In this document: in pieces, positions 6,516-13,007 of the stretch
Numbering within the stretch: position 1 is the first letter of the stretch
Layout of the letters: each line of letters starts with the position of its first letter
Assembly (NCBI GenBank): GCA_003978075.1
Contig: QOAM01000054.1
Coordinates: 1-13,007, forward strand
From: Thermodesulfatator sp.
Lineage (GTDB): Bacteria > Desulfobacterota > Thermodesulfobacteria > Thermodesulfobacteriales > Thermodesulfobacteriaceae
Direction: 5' to 3'
DNA: 13,007 nt
Made by a program: the position numbers and the translations under genes
The notes under the pieces: model-generated
What the model was told of the DNA's origin: nothing
Seen by the model: only the letters and a program-made list of their open reading frames with translations
Databases searched by the model: none

Positions 6516-7837
6516 TCTTCGACATCCTCACCATTTTTCCGGAATATTTTGAGTCCCCTCTGCGGGTGGGTCTTTTGGGCAAGGCCCTCAAGCGGGGGCT
6601 TCTTGAGGTGAGGCTCCACAATCTCCGGGACTTCGCCACCGATAAACACCGCACGATAGACGACAAGCCTTTCGGAGGCGGGGAGGGCATGCTCTTCAAG
6701 CCTGAGCCCCTCTATCGGGCTCTGGAATCTTTAAAGGCTGAGTCTCCTCTACCCCGGGTGATCTATCTTTCTCCCCAAGGACGCCTTCTGGAGCATAGGC
6801 TGGCTCAAGAGTTGGCTCAAGAGCAACGTTTGGTCCTCCTTTGCGGGCGCTACGAAGGCATCGACGAGCGCATCCGGGCCCATTTCGTAGATATGGAGCT
6901 TTCCATCGGGGATTATGTGCTTTTCGGGGGAGAGGCCGCGGCCCTGGTGGTGCTGGAGGCCGTGGCGCGATGGGTCCCGGGGGTGGTTGGTTGTGAAGAT
7001 TCTGTAAGAAGGGATTCCTTTGCCGAAGGGCTCCTCAAGTATCCTCAATATACTCGGCCGCGGGACTTCTTAGGCTACCGGGTCCCGGAGGTGCTTCTTT
7101 CCGGGGATCACGCCCGGGTGGAGCGCTGGCGTCGGGAAAAGTCTCTGGAAGTGACCTTTGACCGGCGTCCGGATCTCCTGCGCACGGCCCGACTCTCTCC
7201 GGAAGACCGAGCCTTGCTTCAGGAGCTTTTTCGCCGGCGGGTTCGGCTTTACCTGGCTTTGATCCATTATCCGGTGATTAACAAGGAGGGGCGCAAGATC
7301 GCCTCCTCCTTTACCAATCTGGATCTTCACGATATAGCCCGCCTGGCCCGCACTTATGGGGTCCGGGCCTATTACCTAGTGCAGCCCTTGAGGGATCAGC
7401 GGGCTATCATGGAAGAATTACTCCGGTTCTGGCTTTCGGGCCCGGGGGCTCGCCATAATCCCGACCGAGCTGAAGCCTTAAAGGTGGTGAGACTGGCCCG
7501 GAGTCTTGAAGAGGTCCTGGCCCAGATCAGGAGCGCCGAGGGGGAGGCTCCTCTCCTCTTGGCTACCGACGCTCGCCCTCGACGAGAAGCCCTTTCTTAC
7601 GAAGAGGCTGCACGTTTAGTGCGCTCCGGTCGGCCTATTCTTATCCTTTTGGGGACCGCTTGGGGGCTGGCCCCGGAGGTGCTGGACCGGGCCGACTATT
7701 TTCTGGAACCCCTCTATGGGACCTTGGATGCATATAACCATCTCTCTGTAAGAGCGGCGGCCAGTATCATCTTGGATCGTTTGTTAAGAGAATTTTCCGG
7801 CCTCGGCCCTAATCCATCTAACTCGACCAGAAACTAA
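6512..7837 (+). CDS. trmD: TrmD (tRNA m1G37 methyltransferase) fused to a second SPOUT RNA methyltransferase domain
   Basis: The 441-residue protein has two parts. Residues 1 to about 235 are TrmD, which methylates N1 of G37 next to the anticodon and prevents frameshifting. The knotted SAM-binding motifs are visible as YLSPQGR (85-91), LCGRYEGIDERI (110-121) and SIGDYVLFGGE (131-141). The RRDSF segment (166-170) provides the conserved catalytic Asp at 168, and Arg153 is in the expected place. RRPDLL ends the domain. Residues about 244-428 resemble the Methyltrn_RNA_4 (TM1570-type) SPOUT family: IHYPVINKEG, TNLDLHDIARLARTYGV, LLATDARP, LILLGTAWGL and YNHLSVRAAASIILDRL. In many bacteria that domain is a separate gene just after trmD; its RNA target is not known to me. 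The ATG overlaps the rimM stop codon. The following gene is not rplS, although that is the common neighbour. Confidence 0.95.
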   Translation: MIFDILTIFPEYFESPLRVGLLGKALKRGLLEVRLHNLRDFATDKHRTIDDKPFGGGEGMLFKPEPLYRALESLKAESPLPRVIYLSPQGRLLEHRLAQELAQEQRLVLLCGRYEGIDERIRAHFVDMELSIGDYVLFGGEAAALVVLEAVARWVPGVVGCEDSVRRDSFAEGLLKYPQYTRPRDFLGYRVPEVLLSGDHARVERWRREKSLEVTFDRRPDLLRTARLSPEDRALLQELFRRRVRLYLALIHYPVINKEGRKIASSFTNLDLHDIARLARTYGVRAYYLVQPLRDQRAIMEELLRFWLSGPGARHNPDRAEALKVVRLARSLEEVLAQIRSAEGEAPLLLATDARPRREALSYEEAARLVRSGRPILILLGTAWGLAPEVLDRADYFLEPLYGTLDAYNHLSVRAAASIILDRLLREFSGLGPNPSNSTRN

Positions 7838-7925
7838 TACAAAATTCGTGGCGTTTCTATTGATTGGAAGGCCTCGGAGGAGGAGGCCAGGTATGATGAG
7901 AAGTATGTATTGGAGACGAATACGT
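7838..7925 (+). pseudogene. transposase remnant, possibly IS1634-type
   Basis: Reading on in the trmD frame after its TAA gives an open stretch to a TGA at 8057. Its first part, WKASEEEARYDEKYVLETNT (7865-7924), resembles the segment of IS1634/IS4-type DDE transposases that reads roughly EEARxDGKYVLxTNT before the last catalytic region. Downstream of this segment the similarity stops and no start codon, DDE set or full transposase is present. I read it as a decayed fragment of an insertion sequence. The match is short and made from memory, so chance similarity is possible. Confidence 0.4.
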
Positions 7926-8102
7926 GGGGGAGGGTGTTGTGGAACATGGGGTGGTGTATCCGAAAACCGTTGATACAAGCGGATTTTTGGTTTGGGCTGT
8001 CAAACTTGGGTCTGAAAAGGTGGGGAAGATGTTTTCTAGATCCAGATATTAAAACTTGACAAGCGATTAGTAAGGATTTGAAACTTGTCGTGTATTTTTG
8101 GT
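7926..8102. other. intergenic DNA between convergent genes, no recognisable gene
   Basis: Together with the transposase-like fragment, this fills the 265 bases between the trmD fusion and the stop codon of the FecR-like gene. It is more AT-rich than both neighbours. Open frames exist on both strands, including one of 93 codons on the minus strand that runs into the FecR-like gene, but none has a plausible ribosome binding site or a recognisable product. It is probably the rest of the decayed element plus 3' untranslated sequence. Confidence 0.5.
8058..8089. terminator. weak inverted repeat between convergent genes, possible bidirectional terminator
   Basis: GACAAG (8058-8063) and CTTGTC (8084-8089) can pair across a 20-base loop. 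T-rich stretches lie outside on both sides: TTTTT at 8094-8098 on the + strand, and a TTTT on the minus strand opposite 8051-8054. The same arms form a direct repeat AAACTTG (8052-8058 and 8081-8087). The six-pair stem and large loop make a poor intrinsic terminator, but the position between two convergent stop codons is appropriate. A separate GC-rich hairpin, GGCCTC (7870-7875) with GAGGCC (7883-7888), lies 32 bases after the trmD stop but has no T-tract. Confidence 0.25.
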
Positions 8103-11100
8103 TTACCATTCCCATATTAGACCAGTCTGAGCCATAAAATCAGGCCAGGGAGCATTTACTAGATCAAAAGGTGAGTGGGGGAGGAAGCGGAAGTCGTTAC
8201 TTTGAGGAGCCTGGAGATAAAGAAAGAACCGCCCTTTCCGGTGAGAAAAGTATTTGAGCACCGATAGAGCGGGAATAAGCACATGCATACCCTTGCTGTC
8301 CAGCCAAGAGCCCCTCTTTTCCCGATCGAAATAGGCTAAGGCCCCCTGGATGCGCCATCCCGAAGGAGAAAAATAGGTAAGTGAAAGTCTTAGAGTCCAG
8401 TCTTCTCGGTGACGTTCGTCTCCAGGAAGAAAAAGACCCCCCTTGGCCTTAAAGCGGAGATATCCCCCTCTAATCCCCAAGCCCCAATGTTCACCGAGAA
8501 TCTTTTCCCAGACCCCACGCACCTCTCGTCTTTCTTCTATGTGCCAGAGATCTGTCCCGTCGGTGAAACCAGGGTTTCGAAAGGTTCGTTTCTCCCGAAG
8601 GATTTCTACACGTGAAAAGCTTTTAGAGGACCATAAGCGGTCCCATCCCAGGGCCCAAAGTCTCTGGCCTCCACTCCAGTCTGGCTCGGAAAAGCGATAG
8701 AATCCGGCCATTTCCGTGGGTAAAAGAGTACCGGAAAAGGTAGAAACTCCGGCGCTTTCGAACCAAGCGGCCCGCCATGTATTGCGTCCCTCCTGCCAGG
8801 CAAGACCTACGCCGGCGTAAAGATGCTCTCGCCCTCGCCAGGTACCGGGAATGTCGGAATAAAGATAGCCACCAGTGGCAAAAATCCAGATCGGCGGGCA
8901 GAGATGCCATCGGTCCCAAAATTCAAAGCGAGTGGTGTGAAAATAGCGATTTTCCTCCTTCCGCGTCTCGTGTTGCCCACCGAACAACAACCGATGTTCC
9001 CCGATTCTCACAGACCATACCGCTTCAGCCAATCCATCTAGATTTTCGAACTCTCCGATTTGCTCCCGCCAAAATACGACTTGAGTGAGGACATCCGAGC
9101 CCGCATGGAAACGGTGATGAAAACCCCCGTCCAGGAGAGCAAAGTCCCGGGCCAGGTGAAATCTCCGGGCCTTTCGGCTCCCATAGATCCAAGGTAAAAA
9201 GTCCCCCCGGGTCAAGCGATTTAGAACCCCTTCCAGAAGGACCTCTGTGCGGGAGGAGAGCCCCTTTTTAAACCGAAAGAGTCCCTGTCTCAAATACCTT
9301 TCCGAACCTTCCACCGGGCCCTCGCTGCCCCATAGATCCCCCTCAAAGTTTAAGGCCCAACCGTTACCGCCTCCGTAAACGTACCCTCCCAGGTGATAAT
9401 CTCCATTATGACGCAGCCGGGTATTCAGGCCCTTACGAAGATAATTCTCGGTAAAGAAGTGGGTATAATCTTGATAAGTGGTATAGGTATTGGCGTTAGG
9501 TGGAGAGAGGAGGTGGGCCTTGCGAAGGTCCGCCAGGGTGTTGGGATCGGCGGCTGAGACCTCCACGGCCTTGATGGCTCGGAAATAATAAGCTCCAGCC
9601 GTACCCGGGGCCTCCCATACCGCCAAATCTCCCCAGGACTCAGCCCAGGTGTATAACCCCAGGTCTTCCAGAGATAAAGCCAATCTTACATTGCGTAAGG
9701 CTCGATCCTGATCCAGAAGGAAACGGCTACGAAAAGCCAGACGGCGATCGTTTAACTCCCAAGCCTTCTCCAAGGCCTTGATAGCCCGAGCCGGACGAAA
9801 CAGGTCCCGATAGATAGCGGCCATGACTAAATAGGGAGAAGGATCGTTGGGATCAAGCTGCGTAGCCCGGCGCAATTCAGCTAAGGCCTCTGCCCGTTCT
9901 CTTCTTTCATAGAGGGCTCGTCCCAGATAGAGATGAGGCCAGCTCCAGAAGGGTGCACAAAGGGAGGCCTTCTCCATATCCTTCAAGGCTTGATCTTGAG
10001 CTCCCAGAAACCATTGGGCCAAGCCCAGCCCCAACCAGGCGTAGGCCGAGGAAGGACGGTGATGTAAAGCCTTTCTGAAGGCCTTCTCTGCCGTGCTCAA
10101 ATCACGATCAATCAAAGAGAAATAGCCCTTTAGGGTAGCCACCCAAAAGCTCTCCTCAGGCCCTGAAGGTTTAATCTCCTGCAGGACCTTGCGGGCCTCT
10201 GAGATCCGATCCTCTCCCAGAAGTAATTCCGCCTCCCTCAAGGCGGCGGGGATACTCAAAGGATCAAGCTGGCGAGCTCGCCGAGCCATCTTTAAGGCCT
10301 CTTCAAACCTTCCTTGGGCCTGAAGAACAAAGGCTCGGGCTACATAGACCGAGGCCCGATCAGGAGACAATCTGAGGGCCTCCCGGGAAAGCCGTTCGGC
10401 TTCTTTCAGATTCCACCGGAAAAGGGCCTCCATAGCCTCTTGAGCCCTTTTTACTCCGGGGAAAAACCCCTTACGATCCGCTGGCCCTCTAATTTCCGGG
10501 ACCAAAATAAGCCATTGCGCTAGGAATTCCGGACGAACGACCTTCTCTACCCGCAACCGCCCTTTTTCCACTATCACCACTTTACCTCTTACCGAACGCA
10601 CCCTCTCCGGCCCACCCCTCTGTTTCACCTCCACTACCCCGTCCAGGACAGCAATCTGTTCCCGAGCCCCCACTTCCAGATAGGCCTCCGTCCCGCGAAT
10701 ACTAGCCACCACCGAGGGGGTATAAAAGTCCGGCTTGGGGACTTGCCTCTTGTTTCGGAACCAGAGCTTACCTCTCAGGAGGCGGTAAAGCCCTCTCTTT
10801 CCGGTGGTGGCCGGAGGCTCGGGTCCCGTACGGTCCAGACAGAAGATGGTCCCCCCGTGCAGGCGGATCTGGGAGCCGTCGGAAAGCAAAAGCCCAGCCC
10901 GGCTACGCAATCCCACCTTGAGACAGACCCCCTCAGGGAAACGATAACCAGGACGCAGCGGGAGTCTCCTCCAGCTCCGACCCTTATCAAAGGAAATAAA
11001 GATCGCCCCTTTTCCGAAAACCAATTCCCCTCCGCCAGCCAAGACCTGTGGGCCCCAAAGGAGCAACACCCCCAGAAACAAAAGGCCCCCCACTCCTTTT

Positions 11101-11126
11101 CCCCAGAGACCGAACCTTTCTTTCAT
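8103..11126 (-). CDS. exported FecR-domain, TPR-repeat and putative outer-membrane beta-barrel protein
   Basis: This 1007-residue protein starts with a signal peptide (1-30, LLFLGVLLLWGPQVLA before the cleavage site). Residues about 55-170 resemble a FecR domain, including VGLRSRAGLLLSDGSQIRL (71-89) and TPSVVASIRGTEAYLEVG (136-153), followed by IAVLDGVVEV. Residues about 225-470 hold several tetratricopeptide repeats, for example WNLKEAERLSREALRLSPD and RAEALAELRRATQLDPNDPS. From about 555 to the end the sequence alternates hydrophobic and polar residues with many aromatics and finishes in LIWEW. This fits a beta-barrel with an aromatic C-terminal outer-membrane assembly signal. The protein probably sits in the outer membrane with FecR and TPR regions in the periplasm. 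AGGA (minus strand of 11135-11138) lies eight bases before the ATG. The gene begins 18 bases after the preceding gene, so the two are likely one operon. The barrel family was not recognised. Confidence 0.75.
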   Translation of the reverse strand: MKERFGLWGKGVGGLLFLGVLLLWGPQVLAGGGELVFGKGAIFISFDKGRSWRRLPLRPGYRFPEGVCLKVGLRSRAGLLLSDGSQIRLHGGTIFCLDRTGPEPPATTGKRGLYRLLRGKLWFRNKRQVPKPDFYTPSVVASIRGTEAYLEVGAREQIAVLDGVVEVKQRGGPERVRSVRGKVVIVEKGRLRVEKVVRPEFLAQWLILVPEIRGPADRKGFFPGVKRAQEAMEALFRWNLKEAERLSREALRLSPDRASVYVARAFVLQAQGRFEEALKMARRARQLDPLSIPAALREAELLLGEDRISEARKVLQEIKPSGPEESFWVATLKGYFSLIDRDLSTAEKAFRKALHHRPSSAYAWLGLGLAQWFLGAQDQALKDMEKASLCAPFWSWPHLYLGRALYERRERAEALAELRRATQLDPNDPSPYLVMAAIYRDLFRPARAIKALEKAWELNDRRLAFRSRFLLDQDRALRNVRLALSLEDLGLYTWAESWGDLAVWEAPGTAGAYYFRAIKAVEVSAADPNTLADLRKAHLLSPPNANTYTTYQDYTHFFTENYLRKGLNTRLRHNGDYHLGGYVYGGGNGWALNFEGDLWGSEGPVEGSERYLRQGLFRFKKGLSSRTEVLLEGVLNRLTRGDFLPWIYGSRKARRFHLARDFALLDGGFHHRFHAGSDVLTQVVFWREQIGEFENLDGLAEAVWSVRIGEHRLLFGGQHETRKEENRYFHTTRFEFWDRWHLCPPIWIFATGGYLYSDIPGTWRGREHLYAGVGLAWQEGRNTWRAAWFESAGVSTFSGTLLPTEMAGFYRFSEPDWSGGQRLWALGWDRLWSSKSFSRVEILREKRTFRNPGFTDGTDLWHIEERREVRGVWEKILGEHWGLGIRGGYLRFKAKGGLFLPGDERHREDWTLRLSLTYFSPSGWRIQGALAYFDREKRGSWLDSKGMHVLIPALSVLKYFSHRKGRFFLYLQAPQSNDFRFLPHSPFDLVNAPWPDFMAQTGLIWEW

Positions 11127-11144
11127 TGTCTTGGTCCTAATAGG

Positions 11145-13007
11145 CTATTGTCCCCACAGAAGCTGCTTGCCTTCCGGGCTATAAATCCAGATGTCCATCA
11201 CTCCGTCGCGGTTTACATCTTCTACTTTGAAGGCCAACCCATAATGGGGATCTTGATGCCGTTGAAACCATTGGACTTCTTCCTCCGTGAGGGGTTCAAC
11301 GAGAAAATTCACCTTGAACTTGAGGGTGAGGGCCTCCCGGATCTCTAGGACACCGGTCTCTGTATTGAAATTCCAATGCCCCGGATAATGGTCTTCCAGG
11401 AAATCGAACAGATTCTGAGCGGCTACAGGATAAGGCAAGAGACCCTGGGAGGTAAGGTGGTCGGGATAGTTGACCAGGATCTGGAAGGTCTCAGAAGTGG
11501 GGTCTCCTCCCACCACGGAGAAGGTGACGGTTCCCTGAGAGAACCCCCCTGCATTGGATCGCAATTGATAACTAAAGACCCCTCTGATCCCTACCTCTCC
11601 GCTTTGCAAAGAGAAGGTCCCGTCAGGCTTAAGGGTAAAGGTATATCCATGTACTCTGGCCAGAGTCTCGGCTACCGCCTCAGGCTGATAGGCAGAGGGG
11701 GCCATCTCGAAACTTAAGTCCTCCTGATTCCAGAGCATCCTCCCGTTGGATATGACCACCATGGGAGAGAAATGCTGAAAGGGATGCACCGCAGCCTGAT
11801 TCACTTGGAACACGAAGGATATAGGCAATCCCTCTGGAGAATAACGTAGGACCTTATCCGAGACCTGTTCCAGGCCCGGGGGTAACTGAGACCTCTCGAG
11901 GATCTGCTGGAGGACCTCCCTCACCGGATGCGCCCCTGATGGGTCCTTTAGGATAACCCTGTTCGGTATCACCGGGGGCTCTATCGCGGGATGGGAGGGA
12001 GTTTCGGGTTTTAAATAGGGGGTGAGGTTTACTCCGGCACAATTTATGATCTTCCAGGCTTGGTAAGGAGGAGGCGGGCCCTGCCCCTGCACTCTGAAAT
12101 CATCTCTCACTCCTTCCAGGAGTCCCCGGCTTACCCCTTTGAGACCCTGGAACACCTCCGGAGAGAGTCCCAGCTCTCGGTGGAAATAGCCGCCTATCAG
12201 CTCTCCGGTAGCCTGTCCCACCTTGCGGGTCTCTTGGGGGCCGATTTCCGGGGCATTCTCCCGGGAACGTCCCCGCAGGGCATCTCCCACCTCGGAAAGC
12301 CCCGCTCCTAGGTCTCGATCAAGAAGGTCTCTAAGGTCCGGAGCTCCTAAATTTTGGGTCTTTTCCAGGGAAGCCTCTACAAACCCTCCAAAGGGAGAGA
12401 TGGCCTGAGCGGTGGAGGAAAAGGCCTCAGCCCCCTCCATTTTCTGAAGGAGGTTGACCGAAACCCGCTTGAAAATATCGGATCCGCGGTCCACGGCCTC
12501 CCGGGCCTCCTGTGACCGAGTGGAAAGGATGACATAGGCCTCGGAGAGACTGGCCAATCCTCGGGGAAGCTCTTTAAGGTCTTCTCCGCTGAGCCCGTCT
12601 ACTAGGGTCCTGGCCGCGTCCATAGCCGGAGTGAGGGCCTCCCAAATACGCTGCTGATCGGCCACCGGGAGCTGCTGCTCCACAATACGCGCTGCATCCC
12701 GGGCCGGCTCCAAAAATTCCTCGAGCTCCTGGGCCGGTATGCTCCCGATCTCTTGGAAGGATACGTTCAGGGCCTCTAGGATGGGATGGATGGTCTCCAA
12801 ATAGGAGAGAGCATTGTCCCCTGTAAGGGTGCCCTGTCCGATCCGTTCCTGAAGGTCGTGGCCGGCCTCCCCTAGGTCCTGCGCAAAGTTCTCCAGGACC
12901 TGTGCACTCATGTTTCCGGAGAGTATCTCCTGGGCATCCTCCCACACCTCCTGCGTGCTGGGCGTGCCCCCCGGCGGCGGTGGCGGAGAGGGAGGTGGTG
13001 GCGGAGG
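11145..13007 (-). CDS. large polyproline-linker protein of unknown function, N-terminus outside window
   Basis: The frame is open to the window edge, so the true start lies beyond 13007; an in-frame GTG at 12947 is internal. The visible 620 residues start with a polyproline linker (11 Pro and one Ser in 12 residues), then about 270 mostly helical residues rich in Glu, Ala and Leu, and a second short Pro4 linker (residues 291-294 counted from the GTG at 12947). The C-terminal half contains three diverged copies of an alpha/beta module. Its end carries DVNRDGVMD (577-585), a DxNxDGxxD loop like those that bind calcium in FG-GAP, VCBS and dockerin domains. I do not recognise the protein as a whole. 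The proline linker, the calcium-type loop and the exported barrel protein directly downstream suggest an extracytoplasmic or surface protein, but the signal sequence is not visible. Confidence 0.7.
   Translation of the reverse strand, partial: PPPPPPSPPPPPGGTPSTQEVWEDAQEILSGNMSAQVLENFAQDLGEAGHDLQERIGQGTLTGDNALSYLETIHPILEALNVSFQEIGSIPAQELEEFLEPARDAARIVEQQLPVADQQRIWEALTPAMDAARTLVDGLSGEDLKELPRGLASLSEAYVILSTRSQEAREAVDRGSDIFKRVSVNLLQKMEGAEAFSSTAQAISPFGGFVEASLEKTQNLGAPDLRDLLDRDLGAGLSEVGDALRGRSRENAPEIGPQETRKVGQATGELIGGYFHRELGLSPEVFQGLKGVSRGLLEGVRDDFRVQGQGPPPPYQAWKIINCAGVNLTPYLKPETPSHPAIEPPVIPNRVILKDPSGAHPVREVLQQILERSQLPPGLEQVSDKVLRYSPEGLPISFVFQVNQAAVHPFQHFSPMVVISNGRMLWNQEDLSFEMAPSAYQPEAVAETLARVHGYTFTLKPDGTFSLQSGEVGIRGVFSYQLRSNAGGFSQGTVTFSVVGGDPTSETFQILVNYPDHLTSQGLLPYPVAAQNLFDFLEDHYPGHWNFNTETGVLEIREALTLKFKVNFLVEPLTEEEVQWFQRHQDPHYGLAFKVEDVNRDGVMDIWIYSPEGKQLLWGQ
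11148..11930 (-). repeat. three diverged tandem modules of about 80-95 residues
   Basis: Within the polyproline-linker protein, counting from the GTG at 12947, copies appear at residues about 340-418, 420-505 and 506-600. Each begins with a Pro and a short helix (PVREVLQQIL, PEAVAETLARVH, PVAAQNLFDFLEDHY). A turn follows, then a beta pair ending in alternating hydrophobics (ISFVFQVN, GVFSYQLRS, LKFKVNFLV). Each closes with a further strand near an NG, GGD or NRDG turn. Helix starts are about 81 and 85 residues apart. Identity between copies is low and was judged by eye, so the exact borders are approximate. Confidence 0.4.
12972..13007 (-). repeat. polyproline-coding low-complexity tract
   Basis: The minus strand reads twelve consecutive codons that are all Pro (CCN) except one Ser (TCT), in the pattern P6-S-P5. 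This is followed by Gly-Gly-Thr-Pro-Ser-Thr. It continues to the window edge and may be longer. Such tracts form stiff extended linkers between domains and are common in periplasm-spanning and surface proteins. The repetitive GGC/GGT/GGA triplets on the + strand could change length by slippage. Confidence 0.9.

Noticed and set aside
8051..8090. CRISPR-like repeat: the minus strand contains TTTCAAATCCTTACTAATC, resembling some CRISPR repeat starts
   Set aside because: Only one copy is present; there is no second repeat at spacer distance and no cas gene in the window.
7834..8115. Minus-strand open frame of 93 codons in the intergenic region
   Set aside because: It lacks a ribosome binding site, overlaps the 3' end of the FecR-like gene, has no recognisable domain, and runs opposite the better-supported transposase-like segment.
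10743..11348. Plus-strand open frame of 201 codons
   Set aside because: It is a shadow of the FecR-like gene and the end of the polyproline gene; its Ser/Pro/Gln-rich translation shows no domain.

Overview
The window looks like chromosomal DNA of a Gram-negative thermophile, most likely a member of the Thermodesulfobacteria or a related lineage. This is inferred from the charged, Glu/Arg/Lys-rich and Met-poor proteins, an outer-membrane barrel protein, a TrmD fused to a second SPOUT methyltransferase, and the Ffh-S16-KH-RimM-TrmD gene order. No sequence search was possible, so the placement is tentative.

Layout on the + strand: (1) Bases 1 to about 1290 are very AT-rich (about 25-30% GC by eye). 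They carry the 3' part of a membrane glycosyltransferase of the GT-C/family 39 type. (2) The sequence turns GC-rich (about 63%) abruptly near 1290, inside the next gene. That gene encodes a fused sugar-binding protein and MalF-type permease (1199-3163). It overlaps a MalG-type permease (3160-3981). Together they supply the receptor and both membrane subunits of a CUT1-type carbohydrate importer; the ATPase is not in the window. (3) A promoter-like sequence whose predicted start point falls on the ffh ATG precedes a translation and tRNA-modification operon: ffh, rpsP, a KhpA-type KH protein, rimM, and trmD with a C-terminal Methyltrn_RNA_4-type SPOUT domain. rplS, which often follows trmD, is absent.

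Bases 7838-8102 separate this operon from convergent genes. They hold a short transposase-like remnant in the trmD reading frame and a weak inverted repeat, and no intact gene.

The minus strand from 13007 to 8103 holds a two-gene unit. The first gene is cut by the window edge. It has a polyproline linker, a long helical region, three diverged copies of an alpha/beta module and a calcium-loop-like C-terminus. Eighteen bases downstream is a 1007-residue exported protein with a signal peptide, a FecR-like domain, TPR repeats and a putative outer-membrane beta-barrel. The pair is the best candidate here for a poorly described cell-surface or secretion system. That function is inferred from architecture and adjacency only.
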